The notes: generated from the sequence alone by a model not told the origin. Counted from the first letter of the stretch, positions 26,519 to 36,055 are shown. The stretch is DNA of 64,000 bases from Paenibacillus pabuli NBRC 13638 (GCF_001514495.1 NZ_BCNM01000025.1:38117-102116), one strand, 5' to 3'. Made by a program: numbers and translations.

Positions 26519-27346
26519 TTGACCCTTGCTGAACAAGTCTATGAAGCTCTAATTTATATGTATGCCCTGAGCCTACTGTTCTATTTCTCGGACTGCATTC
26601 GACGCAATGTGGGGGCGAAGCGGACAGGCACAGGGTTTCTTGTTGTTGTTTGGGGCTTGCAGGTAACTCATGTTATTCTGCGCATGTGGACCGAAGGCCA
26701 CTTTCCGTTCTATACCACTTTTGATTTTTTGTTTCTATTTTCTTTCAGCATTGTACTGATGTCTCTTGTAATGACACGTATTCAGCGTTCTGAATTTGTT
26801 ATTTTGCTGCTGAATATCGTTGGGTTCTCCGTAACCGTTTTGAACCGATTGTGGTTCACGGCAGGAGAGATATCATTACACAATTGGCAGACCGTGCATG
26901 GACTGCTCATTATGCATATTACATTGGCCAATCTTGGATTTGCGGCGTTAACCGTTGCTGCGGTGTTTGCCATGTTATATCTGTTCCTGCACCGCAAGTT
27001 GAAGCATAAAAAGTGGAATGATACCGTCCGTCGTTTGCCGAGTTTGGAAGTGATTGGTAAATACATGGATACGGCTACCTTAATTGGTACGCCTCTGCTT
27101 GGTGTTTCTGTTATGCTCGCGGTATTGTCTATTGTGGCCGAGACACGCTGGAGTTTGCTGTTGGATCTCAAAGTTATAGCAACAGGGCTTGCCATAGCTA
27201 TATATGTGGGATATTTCGTTTTCAAAAGAAGGAAACAATTCTCTACAGTCATTATGGCCAGATGGACACTGATCGGTTATGGCTTTGTCATTATTAGTTT
27301 TTTATCCAATGCATATTCAGCGTTTCACCGTTGGACTGGAGTGTGA
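26519..27346 (+). CDS. hemX: HemX/CcsA-like membrane protein
   Basis: A 275-residue membrane protein with about eight hydrophobic segments, of the cytochrome c assembly (CcsA) family; the WSVxG-like haem-handling region is not obvious. In B. subtilis the gene in this position (hemX) affects the level of HemA. The frame is open from 26510 (GTG), but AAGGTGG then overlaps the start. TTG at 26519 has proper spacing and gives MTLAEQVYEA. The stop overlaps no further gene, and the next gene begins 5 bases later. Confidence 0.85.
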   Translation: MTLAEQVYEALIYMYALSLLFYFSDCIRRNVGAKRTGTGFLVVVWGLQVTHVILRMWTEGHFPFYTTFDFLFLFSFSIVLMSLVMTRIQRSEFVILLLNIVGFSVTVLNRLWFTAGEISLHNWQTVHGLLIMHITLANLGFAALTVAAVFAMLYLFLHRKLKHKKWNDTVRRLPSLEVIGKYMDTATLIGTPLLGVSVMLAVLSIVAETRWSLLLDLKVIATGLAIAIYVGYFVFKRRKQFSTVIMARWTLIGYGFVIISFLSNAYSAFHRWTGV

Positions 27347-27351
27347 AAGGG

Positions 27352-28002
27352 ATGGAACAATACACGCCGATATTCATAGATTTATCAAGGAAATCATGCT
27401 GCGTCATTGGAGGCGGGCGTGTTGCTGAGCGTAAAATAAAAGGTTTGCTCCATACGGAAGCGCAGATCACGGTGATCAGCCCGGAAATTACGTCAACCTT
27501 ACAACAATTGCATCATGATTCCCGAATTCAATGGATAGCCCGGTCCTACCGCAATGGAGATTTGCGGGGGGCCTTTCTCGTATATGCAGCAACGGATCAT
27601 AAGGAAGTGAATTCATCCGTTGTACGTGAAGCTGAAGAAGCGGGTATACTGGTCAATGACGCCATGTCGTCCGAGAACAGTACTTTTATTACTCCAAGTG
27701 TGGTTAGACGAGGCAGGCTGAGTATCGCGATATCTACTGCTGGAGCAGGCCCTGCAGCTGCAGCAGAGATTCGTGACACATTGGAACAGCAATTTGGAGA
27801 TGAGTACGAGACCTATATTGAATTTTTGTATCAGATGAGGATGGAAGTGAAAGCACGTGTATCCTCTCCGAGTCTGAGGGGGAAATTGCTCCGTCGTTTA
27901 ACCGAGATGGATGTGCTGGAACATATTCGTACAGGTCAGTTTCAATATTGGACCGAAGAACAAATTGGGGACTGGATATCCCATAATCAGGAGGACGTAT
28001 AG
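27352..28002 (+). CDS. precorrin-2 dehydrogenase / sirohydrochlorin ferrochelatase-type protein (SirC/YlnF-like)
   Basis: A 216-residue protein with the Met8/CysG N-terminal fold. The NAD-binding site is CCVIGGGRVAERKI, followed by the conserved Asp-Ala-Ser/Asn patch in VNDAMSSENSTFITPSVV. It oxidises precorrin-2 to sirohydrochlorin and may insert iron, making siroheme from the product of the CobA part of the gene two places downstream. B. subtilis places its ylnF with cobA in a sulfate operon. Here it is inside the heme block. Start: ATG at 27352. Confidence 0.85.
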   Translation: MEQYTPIFIDLSRKSCCVIGGGRVAERKIKGLLHTEAQITVISPEITSTLQQLHHDSRIQWIARSYRNGDLRGAFLVYAATDHKEVNSSVVREAEEAGILVNDAMSSENSTFITPSVVRRGRLSIAISTAGAGPAAAAEIRDTLEQQFGDEYETYIEFLYQMRMEVKARVSSPSLRGKLLRRLTEMDVLEHIRTGQFQYWTEEQIGDWISHNQEDV

Positions 28003-28003
28003 A

Positions 28004-28960
28004 ATGCGGACAATTAAAGTGGGAAGCAGACAAAGCGCACTTGCTTTGACTCAGACGGGTCATGTCATTCAGGATTTACGTGATATTTGTGCGCGAGAAG
28101 GATTAGCTTTTGACTTTGAAGTACATAAAATTGTTACAAAAGGAGATTTGATTCTTGACGTAACACTCTCCAAAGTCGGAGGCAAAGGACTGTTTGTTAA
28201 AGAGATCGAACAGGCAATGATGGATCACACGATTGATATGGCCGTCCATAGTATGAAGGATATGCCTTCCGAGTTGCCTGAAGGCTTGACGAATGGCGCT
28301 GTCCCACGTCGTGCAGACCCACGGGATGCGTTGATTTCCAATGGTGGGCTTACGCTCGATCAACTTCCCGAAGGTGCGAGAGTGGGGACAAGCAGCCTGC
28401 GCCGTTCCAGTCAATTGAAGGCATACCGCCCGGATTTGCAACTCGAATCTCTTCGCGGCAATATTGACTCACGTCTGCGGAAGCTGGAGACAGAAGGTTT
28501 GGACGCCATTATTTTGGCTGCGGCTGGTCTGTATCGAATGGGATGGCAGGATCGGATTACGGAATATCTGTCAGAGGAAGCTTGTCTTCCCGCAGTAGGC
28601 CAGGGGGCGCTCGGCATTGAATGCCGGGAAGATGATGCGGAGCTGCTGCATCTGTTGCAGTTGTACAATGATCCGGAAACGGCATTTCCTGTGTTGGCCG
28701 AACGTCGCTTCCTTAGCGTATTGAATGGAGGCTGTCAGGTTCCAATCGGAGCTCATGCCGTATGGGTACCACAGCAAGATGCAGATTCCCCGAATGGACA
28801 AAACGAGTTACAATTAACAGGTATGGTCGGCACGCCGGATGGTGGGCTGATTCTTAAAGAAGCGTTGACGGGCAAAGACCCGGTTCGTCTTGGTGAAGAA
28901 GTGGCTTGGAGATTGATTGAACGGGGAGCAGAGCAGATACTGGCAGAAGTTAGGGGATGA
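28004..28960 (+). CDS. hemC: hydroxymethylbilane synthase (porphobilinogen deaminase)
   Basis: A 318-residue enzyme that joins four porphobilinogens to hydroxymethylbilane. The N-terminal TIKVGSRQSALALTQT, the KGGKGLF-type loop, the Arg-rich substrate pocket (GTSSLRRSSQ) and the dipyrromethane-binding Cys in LNGGCQVPIGAH are all present. The start is ATG at 28004 with AGGAGG upstream; the frame is open earlier but overlaps the preceding gene with unrelated residues. Only one base separates it from the preceding stop. Confidence 0.97.
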   Translation: MRTIKVGSRQSALALTQTGHVIQDLRDICAREGLAFDFEVHKIVTKGDLILDVTLSKVGGKGLFVKEIEQAMMDHTIDMAVHSMKDMPSELPEGLTNGAVPRRADPRDALISNGGLTLDQLPEGARVGTSSLRRSSQLKAYRPDLQLESLRGNIDSRLRKLETEGLDAIILAAAGLYRMGWQDRITEYLSEEACLPAVGQGALGIECREDDAELLHLLQLYNDPETAFPVLAERRFLSVLNGGCQVPIGAHAVWVPQQDADSPNGQNELQLTGMVGTPDGGLILKEALTGKDPVRLGEEVAWRLIERGAEQILAEVRG

Positions 28961-28964
28961 AGAC

Positions 28965-30527
28965 ATGGTGGGAAAGGTCTTTTTGGTAGGTGCAGGTCCA
29001 GGGGACGCCAAGCTGATTACGGTAAAGGGCTGGGAATCTATCGGTAAAGCGGATGCTGTGGTGTACGATCGGCTGGCTAGTCCAAGGTTGCTTAAACTAA
29101 TGAAGCCTGGTGCGGTTAAATTATATGTGGGTAAACGGCCGGATCGGCATACGATGAAGCAGGAGGAAATTAACCAGTTGTTGGTGGATCTTGCCCTGGA
29201 AGGCAAGATTGTGGTCCGACTTAAAGGGGGCGACCCGACGATATTTGGACGCGTAGGGGAAGAGGCTGATTTGCTGCGAAAAAATGGTGTTCCTTTTGAA
29301 ATCGTACCTGGGGTAACCGCAGCCATAAGTGTACCTGCTTACGCCGGAATACCGGTGACCCATCGCGATCATGCTTCATCCATTTCCATCATTACGGGGC
29401 ATGAAAGTCCGGACAAGCTCGATCGCAGCATTCATTGGGATAAAGTGACAAATGCAACGGGTACACTTGTGTTCATGATGGGTGTCTCCAAAATTGGTTA
29501 TATTAGTGAGCAGTTAATTCGTCATGGACGTCCGGCGCAAACACCAGTGGCATTGGTTCGCTGGGGCACGAGAGCAGAGCAGGACACCATTACAGGCACA
29601 CTTGAAGATATCGAAGCAAAAGTCATTGCCGCTAACTTTCAACCGCCAGCCGTCATTGTTGTTGGTGATGTCGTAAACCAACGGGAACACCTGAAATGGG
29701 CGGAGGCCCTGCCGCTGTTTGGCAAGCGAATTCTGGTGACCCGGGCACGCAGTCAAGCTAGTGAATTGGTGAACCGGATTGAAGAACTGGGCGGTGAACC
29801 GTACGAGTTTCCGGTGATTGAGACCGTGATGCCAGCAGGGGAGAAGGCACAGGAAAGTGTCAAACAAGCTTTTGGTGCGTTAAACACATTTGACTGGGTA
29901 TTTTTCACGAGTGTAAACGGGGTGGAATTCTTCTTCCGTCATTTGCAGGAACAGGGCAAGGATGTCCGCTCCATGCATCAAGCGAGAGTTGCTGCGGTGG
30001 GACCTTCTACGGGGGAAGCTCTTCGGAAATATGGCATTGTTGCTGAGGTCATCCAGGGTCCCTTTCAGGCTGAAGGCATGCTTGAAGCGTTCGAAAGTGA
30101 ACTGAAGGAAGGCCAGAGGGTTCTGTTACCACATGGAGATCTCGCGCGCCCCTGGTTGCCTGAACAGTTGAGGGAACGGGGTTTACGGGTCACCGAGGCG
30201 ATCATCTATGACACCATTCTGGCTGGTGAGGATGATGATGAACTGCTGAAACTGCTTGAAGAGGGCGGTATTCACGCGATGACTTTTACAAGTTCATCCA
30301 CCGTTACCAATTTCATGAGCATTCTTAAACGAATGGGTTTGCAGGATCCATTGCCATTATTGAAAAATGTAGAGGTTGCTTGTATCGGTCCGGTTACAGC
30401 GAAGACAGCTGAAGCAGCCGGATTGAACGTCACATTGATGGCTGAAGAAGCTACCATTGAGAGCCTGATTTCTGTTTTGTGTGAGTGGAAACGGAAGTCA
30501 GCCACGGAAGCCGCATTTCCTCATTAA
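28965..30527 (+). CDS. cobA-hemD: fused uroporphyrinogen-III C-methyltransferase / uroporphyrinogen-III synthase
   Basis: A 520-residue fusion. Residues 1 to about 250 are the SUMT (CobA) methyltransferase: VFLVGAGPGDAKLITVKG, the loop RLKGGDPTIFGR, and PVTHRDHASS. Residues from about 265 are uroporphyrinogen-III synthase (HemD), a poorly conserved two-lobed fold; KRILVTRARSQASEL starts it. The first half commits uroporphyrinogen III to siroheme or cobamides; the second closes the ring. The ATG at 28965 lies 4 bases after the hemC stop, with AGGGGATG as a site. This fusion is known in Firmicutes and takes the place of a separate hemD. Confidence 0.93.
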   Translation: MVGKVFLVGAGPGDAKLITVKGWESIGKADAVVYDRLASPRLLKLMKPGAVKLYVGKRPDRHTMKQEEINQLLVDLALEGKIVVRLKGGDPTIFGRVGEEADLLRKNGVPFEIVPGVTAAISVPAYAGIPVTHRDHASSISIITGHESPDKLDRSIHWDKVTNATGTLVFMMGVSKIGYISEQLIRHGRPAQTPVALVRWGTRAEQDTITGTLEDIEAKVIAANFQPPAVIVVGDVVNQREHLKWAEALPLFGKRILVTRARSQASELVNRIEELGGEPYEFPVIETVMPAGEKAQESVKQAFGALNTFDWVFFTSVNGVEFFFRHLQEQGKDVRSMHQARVAAVGPSTGEALRKYGIVAEVIQGPFQAEGMLEAFESELKEGQRVLLPHGDLARPWLPEQLRERGLRVTEAIIYDTILAGEDDDELLKLLEEGGIHAMTFTSSSTVTNFMSILKRMGLQDPLPLLKNVEVACIGPVTAKTAEAAGLNVTLMAEEATIESLISVLCEWKRKSATEAAFPH

Positions 30528-30557
30528 ATTTATTAAATGGAACCGCAATCGATAGAT

Positions 30558-30601
30558 GAAGCGTGCTGAATTCGTTACGATACCGGCGCGCTTCGCTTTT
30601 T
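30558..30601 (+). terminator. possible attenuating terminator before hemB
   Basis: GAAGCGTGC pairs with GCGCGCTTC (one wobble), then GCTTTTT. It could end the cobA-hemD transcript or reduce reading into hemB. Confidence 0.5.
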
Positions 30602-30632
30602 CCCAACCATATGAATAGGAGGTTTCACACGT

Positions 30633-31634
30633 ATGAGTTTTCCCATTATACGGCATCGCCGTTTACGTCAATCCGCAGGTATCCGCAATATGGTGAGAGA
30701 GACCCATTTGACTGTGGATGACTTTATCCAGCCCATCTATGTAACTTATGGTGAAAATGTAAAATCCGAGATCAAATCCATGCCTGGTGTATTCCGCTTC
30801 TCGCTGGACCGTTTGCAGGAAGAAGTGAAGGAGATTGCGGAACTCGGTATTCCGGCTGTGCTGTTATTCGGTATTCCGGAAACGAAAGATAGTGTTGGTT
30901 CATCAGGATTCGCGGAAGATGGTATTGTCCAGGAAGCCACGAAGTTGATCAAATCCTGGTATCCGGAGCTGCTCGTTGTTGCAGATACCTGCCTGTGCGA
31001 ATTCACGGATCACGGTCACTGTGGCATGGTACACACGGTTGAAGTGGACGGTCACATATGCGGAGATGTTCTCAATGACGAATCGCTGGATCTGCTCGTG
31101 AAGACAGCAGTATCGCAAGCCAAAGCGGGTGCGGATATTATTGCCCCATCCAACATGATGGACGGATTTGTACAAGCCATCCGTGCCGGTTTGGATGAGA
31201 ATGGCTTCAGTCACATTCCGATTATGTCCTATTCTGTAAAATATGCGTCAGCATTCTATGGTCCATTCCGCGAAGCTGCGGATTCCACACCTCAATTCGG
31301 AGATCGCAAGTCGTATCAGATGGACCCGGCGAACGCTCGTGAAGCGCTGCGTGAAGCGGAGACGGATGTGCTGGAAGGGGCGGATATGTTGATGGTGAAA
31401 CCTTCGCTATCCTATCTCGATGTCATGCGTACGATTAAAGATCAATTCGATCTTCCGCTGGTTGCTTATAACGTAAGTGGGGAGTACGCCATGGTGAAAG
31501 CAGCTGCCATTCAAGGCTGGATTGATGAGAAGAAAGTCGCCATGGAAATTCTGCTCAGCATGAAACGTGCAGGGGCAGATATGATTATTACCTACTACGG
31601 AAAAGATGCTTCACGCTGGCTGGCTGAGAAATAA
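30633..31634 (+). CDS. hemB: delta-aminolevulinic acid dehydratase (porphobilinogen synthase)
   Basis: A 333-residue enzyme that condenses two aminolevulinates to porphobilinogen. The zinc-binding triad is in DTCLCEFTDHGHCG, and the Schiff-base lysines are in MSYSVKYASAFYGPF and LMVKPSLSYLD. Normal length. The site is AGGAGG 11 bases upstream. A terminator-like hairpin lies just before the gene. Confidence 0.97.
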   Translation: MSFPIIRHRRLRQSAGIRNMVRETHLTVDDFIQPIYVTYGENVKSEIKSMPGVFRFSLDRLQEEVKEIAELGIPAVLLFGIPETKDSVGSSGFAEDGIVQEATKLIKSWYPELLVVADTCLCEFTDHGHCGMVHTVEVDGHICGDVLNDESLDLLVKTAVSQAKAGADIIAPSNMMDGFVQAIRAGLDENGFSHIPIMSYSVKYASAFYGPFREAADSTPQFGDRKSYQMDPANAREALREAETDVLEGADMLMVKPSLSYLDVMRTIKDQFDLPLVAYNVSGEYAMVKAAAIQGWIDEKKVAMEILLSMKRAGADMIITYYGKDASRWLAEK

Positions 31635-31698
31635 TAACTTGTTTTGATAACAGCTATGATGAACAAGATTTATTATGGCTTCTCAAAAAATAGATAAA

Positions 31699-31728
31699 AG
31701 GCCTCTACCAGTATATTTGGAGAGGCCT
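31699..31728. promoter_or_regulatory. hairpin just upstream of the hemL ribosome site
   Basis: AGGCCTCT (31699-31706) pairs perfectly with AGAGGCCT (31721-31728). It ends 8 bases before AAGGAGG of hemL. On the minus strand the stem is followed by TTTT, so it could be a minus-strand terminator, though no minus-strand gene is near. A leader role is possible. Confidence 0.5.
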
Positions 31729-31748
31729 CATCACTAAGGAGGATGTTC

Positions 31749-33053
31749 ATGACCGCACAACAAGGAACTCGTCGCAATGATGAGCGCTCACGCAGCGCAT
31801 TTGAAGAAGCAAAGCAGTACATACCCGGGGGCGTAAACAGCCCGGTTCGGGCGTTCAAATCGGTTGGACTTACCCCAATCTATGCGGAGCGCGGAGAAGG
31901 CTCCAAAATCTATGATATTGATGGCAATGTTTTTATTGACTATGTAGGATCATGGGGTCCGCTCATTATGGGACATGCGCATCCTGATGTTGTAGAAGCT
32001 TTGCGTGAGACGGCCCTTAAAGGAACAAGTTTTGGGGCGCCTACGCTGCTGGAGACAGAGATGGCAAAGCTCGTCTGTGAGCGTGTGCCTTCAATCGATA
32101 TTGTGCGAATGGTGAATTCCGGTACGGAAGCAACCATGAGTGCGATTCGGCTGGCACGAGGTGTAACAGGACGCAGTAAAATTTTGAAGTTTGAAGGATC
32201 ATATCACGGGCATGCCGACAGCTTGTTGATCAAAGCGGGTTCTGGTGTAGCCACACTGGGTCTGCCTGACAGCCCGGGTGTTCCTGAAGGCGTGGCCATA
32301 AATACGATTACGGTTCCTTACAACGACCTGGAATCGGTGAAGCTTGCTTTTGAACGTTATGGTGAAGAACTGGCAGCCGTTATTGTAGAACCTGTTGCGG
32401 GGAATATGGGTGTCGTACCACCAGTTCCGGGTTTCCTTGAAGGGCTGCGGAGTCTGACGTCTCAATATGGAAGTCTGCTCATTTTTGATGAAGTGATGAC
32501 CGGTTTCCGTGTGGGACTGAACTGTGCTCAGGGACGTTACGGTGTAACACCCGACCTGACTTGTCTGGGAAAAGTTATCGGTGGTGGACTACCGGTAGGC
32601 GCTTATGGCGGCAGACGTGATCTGATGGAACAGATTGCTCCGACCGGGCCGATCTATCAGGCAGGTACACTGAGCGGTAATCCGCTGGCTATGGCGGCAG
32701 GTTACACTACACTCCAATTGTTGACACCGGAGGTTTATGATCGTCTGGAGACACTGTCTGCTCGCTTGCAGACTGGATTTGAGAAAAATGCAGCAGAGAC
32801 GGGGGTAGCGGTGACCATTAACCGTGTCGGTTCCATGGTTTGTCCATTTTTCAGCGCGGTTCCGGTGACGAATTATGATATTGCCAAAGAAAGCAATCTG
32901 GACCAATTCCGTCGTTACTTTGCGGCCATGATTGATCAGGGTGTCAGTGTTGCCCCTTCCCAATATGAAGGCATGTTTGTGTCTGGCGTGCATACGGAGC
33001 AGGATATTGATGATACGATCGAGGCGAACCGCAAGGCTCTTCAATCATTATGA
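31749..33053 (+). CDS. hemL: glutamate-1-semialdehyde 2,1-aminomutase
   Basis: A 434-residue PLP enzyme that turns glutamate-1-semialdehyde into 5-aminolevulinate. The signature VNSPVRAF, the PLP lysine in CLGKVIGGGLPVGA and YQAGTLSGNPLAMAAG are present. Perfect AAGGAGG lies 6 bases before the ATG at 31749. An in-frame ATG at 31743 is too close to the site. The last four bases overlap the next gene (ATGA). Confidence 0.97.
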   Translation: MTAQQGTRRNDERSRSAFEEAKQYIPGGVNSPVRAFKSVGLTPIYAERGEGSKIYDIDGNVFIDYVGSWGPLIMGHAHPDVVEALRETALKGTSFGAPTLLETEMAKLVCERVPSIDIVRMVNSGTEATMSAIRLARGVTGRSKILKFEGSYHGHADSLLIKAGSGVATLGLPDSPGVPEGVAINTITVPYNDLESVKLAFERYGEELAAVIVEPVAGNMGVVPPVPGFLEGLRSLTSQYGSLLIFDEVMTGFRVGLNCAQGRYGVTPDLTCLGKVIGGGLPVGAYGGRRDLMEQIAPTGPIYQAGTLSGNPLAMAAGYTTLQLLTPEVYDRLETLSARLQTGFEKNAAETGVAVTINRVGSMVCPFFSAVPVTNYDIAKESNLDQFRRYFAAMIDQGVSVAPSQYEGMFVSGVHTEQDIDDTIEANRKALQSL

Positions 33054-33958
33054 CCATTAAAAGTTGGAAACGCCGCGGGGAATGGCTTGAGCTGATGCCG
33101 GGCAAAGTGGTGACAGGCAGTTCAGACAGGCAAACGGCTGCAGAGCAGTGGCTCTTGTCTGAACTTCAGTTTCCAGAAAAAATGCTGCGTCAGCTGAAGA
33201 CGAACCAGGGGATACAACTTGCAGGGGACCGGCTTCGGCTGGCCCTTTTTGCGTCTCAGCCAATTGATGTTGAACCACGGTGGGCCGATATCGATGTACT
33301 GTATGAGGATGATTTCTGTCTGGTTGTGCATAAACCGGCGGGAATGAAGCTCCATCCCGACGGGAGTCGAATGGATCAAGCGATAACGCTGGATCACGCG
33401 GTGGCCTCCTATTACGAAATGAATGGAATTCAGGCCAGTGTGCGCCATGTTCACCGTCTGGATGAGGATACCACCGGACCGGTTTTATATGCCAAAAATG
33501 CTTTTGCCCTTGCCAAACTGGATGAAGCGATGCGCCATAAAGACATTGGTCGGCATTACGTCGCCATTGCAGATGGTCAGATATCTATGGCGCTGAATAC
33601 CATTGATGCGCCAATTGGCAAGGACAGGCACCACAAGCAGCGCAGACGTGTATCCGAAGGTGGGCAGGATGCCGTAACCCATGTGGAGATCATGGAGGTG
33701 TGGGAACGTGCTACTCTTGTCCGTTTGACACTGGATACCGGCCGCACACACCAGATTCGAGTGCATTTAAGTTATGCAGGACATCCCCTCGTTGGAGATG
33801 AGCTATATGGTGGCAGAGCGGATATTATCAGGCGGCAGGCGCTTCACGGTGAGACATTGAGTTTTGGTCATCCGCTGACTGGAGCACGAATTGAAGTGGC
33901 GGATCCTTGGCCTTTGGATTTCCTACAATTGGCACAACGTGAAGGCAAGGACCAATAA
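33050..33958 (+). CDS. RluA-family RNA pseudouridine synthase
   Basis: A 302-residue enzyme that isomerises uridine to pseudouridine in RNA, probably 23S rRNA or a tRNA (target unknown). The catalytic Asp is in HRLDEDTTGP, where most members have TSG. The region LVVHKPAGMKLHP is also typical, as is GRTHQIRVHLSYAGHPLVGDELYGG. There is no S4 domain of usual form, though the first 60 residues resemble one. Its start overlaps hemL by four bases, so it may be translated by coupling. Confidence 0.9.
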   Translation: MTIKSWKRRGEWLELMPGKVVTGSSDRQTAAEQWLLSELQFPEKMLRQLKTNQGIQLAGDRLRLALFASQPIDVEPRWADIDVLYEDDFCLVVHKPAGMKLHPDGSRMDQAITLDHAVASYYEMNGIQASVRHVHRLDEDTTGPVLYAKNAFALAKLDEAMRHKDIGRHYVAIADGQISMALNTIDAPIGKDRHHKQRRRVSEGGQDAVTHVEIMEVWERATLVRLTLDTGRTHQIRVHLSYAGHPLVGDELYGGRADIIRRQALHGETLSFGHPLTGARIEVADPWPLDFLQLAQREGKDQ

Positions 33959-33983
33959 ACCGGGTTGGTTTACACAAAAGGTG

Positions 33984-34012
33984 GCATGCTCATCTCATTC
34001 AAGGCATATAGA
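33984..34012 (+). promoter_or_regulatory. possible sigma-E promoter of spoVID
   Basis: GCATGCT, 14-base spacer, CATATAGA. Both elements match the sigma-E pattern only partly. Confidence 0.3.
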
Positions 34013-34094
34013 TGGGGTAACGAAGGATTTGGACCATGGATCAGTCCCATGAGAAGGATCATGGTGAACATATGCCGAAAGGAGGACGCCACCT

Positions 34095-35561
34095 TTGTTG
34101 AATCAACCTTATGGTTTGCGGTTCGATATTTATGAGCGCGTTCATTTGTCAGAGGGAGTCCCTGCGATTGAGGAACTGGAGGAAATTGAGTTATACCCCC
34201 GCATTCAAGTCATAGGTCAAGATGATCATGCTACCTTGCGTGGCCATCTATTGCTTACAGGTGCTTATCGGGGAGAGAACGAAATCTCGGAGGAACTCAA
34301 ACATTTTATTCCGGTAGAGATCACGGTACCCCTGAACCGGGTAAGATCCATTGAGGATATTTCCATTGAGATTGAAAATTTTGATGTCGATTTGTTATCC
34401 AACCGAAGTCTGAACATTACAGGCGTATTGTCGCTTCGCGGCATTGAGGGCTTCCCGGTAGAGGAACCGCAGGTCTGGTCAGCAGATGAGTTTACCGTCG
34501 TGCATTCACCCGATTCTCAGGAGGGCAACCGTTCCGCTGAAGCAGAGCAGACAGGCAGCTATCCCAATGCGTTTGCCCAGGAGTATTTGCTGCAACGGAG
34601 TGAAGAGGAAGGGCTTACGAGTGCAGAAGAGCCTGCCTATGGCACTCAGGAATTTGCTGCTGATCCTTCTGCTGAGGAAGGTAAGTCACGAACCGAAGAG
34701 GAGCTGCAACAGGGGCAGTTGTATCAGTCTTCGGATGAAGCATCATTGAATGAATTGTCCAATCCGCCTTCTCCGGTTTCATCTTTTATGGCGGAGACGG
34801 CAGACCGTCTGGCTTCATATCCTGAATCTGAGCCGCTGCTTCCTCTGGCTGAAGAGTCATCTGTCTGGTCCGAGCCTTCCGTCGAGACCTTACATACGAA
34901 CTCAAGGAATTCGGAGCAGAACGATTCCAATCCGGGTCGGCAATTTTCCAATGAAGCCGCAGCGCCGAATGTATGGCACTTTGAATCTTCCAGATCCGAA
35001 CCAAGGCAAGAGAATCAGGAAGCTGCTGATGTCTCGGCTGGTGCACAGCCAGAGAACTGGCAGGATGTATTCGCAGCGTCCGAGCCGGAGATTTCGGAGG
35101 AAGACAGACCTCAGGAAGCAGTGGGGGCGAATGAGCCCGCTGATATAGAAGCCTTCATCCCAGAACCTGTGGCTGAGACGGAAGACAAGCCGGAGCTCAA
35201 GGTTGCTTTTGGCAGCAAGAGAGAGTCTGCACCAAGACAGGAAGAAGGCGTAGGTATCTCTTCCTTGCTATCCTCCGGCAGAGTGACACGTGAGGCGGAA
35301 GCGGAACGGGAGCAAGAGGCACTCGCAGGCGTGCTCCAAGAAGAAGCATACCAGCCTGATGACGTGGAGTGGAAGAACCTGTTCCTCGGCACCATTGTGG
35401 ACCAGACGCCGTTCCGTAAGGTGAAACTATGCATTGTACAACGTGAAGAGACACTCGATACCATTGCAGAACGATACCAGTTAAGCACCAGAGAGCTTCA
35501 GTTGTATAACCGATTATCCGAACAGGTTGTGGAGGAAGGGCAGATCCTATATATCCCTTAA
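34095..35561 (+). CDS. spoVID: stage VI sporulation protein D
   Basis: A 488-residue protein that directs the spore coat to encase the forespore. The N-terminal domain (about 1-135, LRFDIYERVHLSEGVPAIEE) is the SpoVID fold. The middle, about 140-440, is low-complexity and rich in Glu, Ser, Ala and Gln. The C-terminus (from about 440, VQREETLDTIAERYQLSTRE) is a LysM domain. In B. subtilis it binds SafA, which is encoded here at 62063. The start is TTG at 34095 with AAAGGAGG 9 bases upstream (a second TTG follows directly). Confidence 0.9.
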   Translation: MLNQPYGLRFDIYERVHLSEGVPAIEELEEIELYPRIQVIGQDDHATLRGHLLLTGAYRGENEISEELKHFIPVEITVPLNRVRSIEDISIEIENFDVDLLSNRSLNITGVLSLRGIEGFPVEEPQVWSADEFTVVHSPDSQEGNRSAEAEQTGSYPNAFAQEYLLQRSEEEGLTSAEEPAYGTQEFAADPSAEEGKSRTEEELQQGQLYQSSDEASLNELSNPPSPVSSFMAETADRLASYPESEPLLPLAEESSVWSEPSVETLHTNSRNSEQNDSNPGRQFSNEAAAPNVWHFESSRSEPRQENQEAADVSAGAQPENWQDVFAASEPEISEEDRPQEAVGANEPADIEAFIPEPVAETEDKPELKVAFGSKRESAPRQEEGVGISSLLSSGRVTREAEAEREQEALAGVLQEEAYQPDDVEWKNLFLGTIVDQTPFRKVKLCIVQREETLDTIAERYQLSTRELQLYNRLSEQVVEEGQILYIP

Positions 35562-35586
35562 CCTGTAGGTTCCAGCGTCCATTGCG

Positions 35587-35617
35587 AACCCGTGATCCCT
35601 TGAGGATGACGGGTTTT
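35587..35617 (+). terminator. terminator of spoVID
   Basis: AACCCGTGATCC pairs with GGATGACGGGTT, then TT. Confidence 0.75.
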
Positions 35618-35671
35618 AGCCTGGTCAGCCCTTAACCTGCATTGCAGCGCTCTTTTTCCGCCGCTGTCAGG

Positions 35672-35700
35672 TTGACTATCGGGCACGAGCAGGGTATGAT
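35672..35700 (+). promoter_or_regulatory. sigma-A promoter of valS
   Basis: TTGACT, 17-base spacer, TATGAT. This would start the transcript near 35707, giving a leader of about 350 bases. Confidence 0.75.
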
Positions 35701-35706
35701 GTGTTT

Positions 35707-36016
35707 AGGTTTTTTGAAGAACAACGTTGATCGGAAGTAGTAGACAGTATGGCCTTTCAGAGAGCGGGATTGTAGCGCTGGAAAATTCCGCAGGAACCAG
35801 CTGTTCGAAGTCGTCCGGGAGTTGCCCATTTGAATACAAGGGATGATTCAGGTTACGATCATTCATTCCTGAGGTAGGATGGGCCGGTAGCAGCCGTTAT
35901 CTGCTTGAAGTGTCACGCATATGCAGAAGGCGTAGTCTATTTTTCTGTTTGCGTGAAACAAAGGTGGTACCGCGAAAGCTAACCTTTCGTCCTTTGATGG
36001 ATGAAAGGTTTTTTTG
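35707..36016 (+). promoter_or_regulatory. T-box riboswitch (valine tRNA sensing)
   Basis: The T-box sequence AAGGTGGTACCGCG (35961-35974), which pairs with the acceptor end of uncharged tRNA, is followed by the terminator AACCTTTC/GAAAGGTT with a T run (35981-36016). Upstream are stem I features: GGAAGTAGTA near its base, an AGAG bulge-like stretch and the candidate specifier GTC at 35810-35812, a valine codon. The downstream gene is valS. When uncharged tRNA-Val binds, the antiterminator forms and valS is transcribed. Confidence 0.93.
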
Positions 36017-36055
36017 TTTTTTGGCGATGATGATTAAGTAACGGAGGAATGACAC

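Noticed and set aside
31699..31728. Plus-strand terminator between hemB and hemL
   Set aside because: Stem is good but no T run follows on the plus strand.
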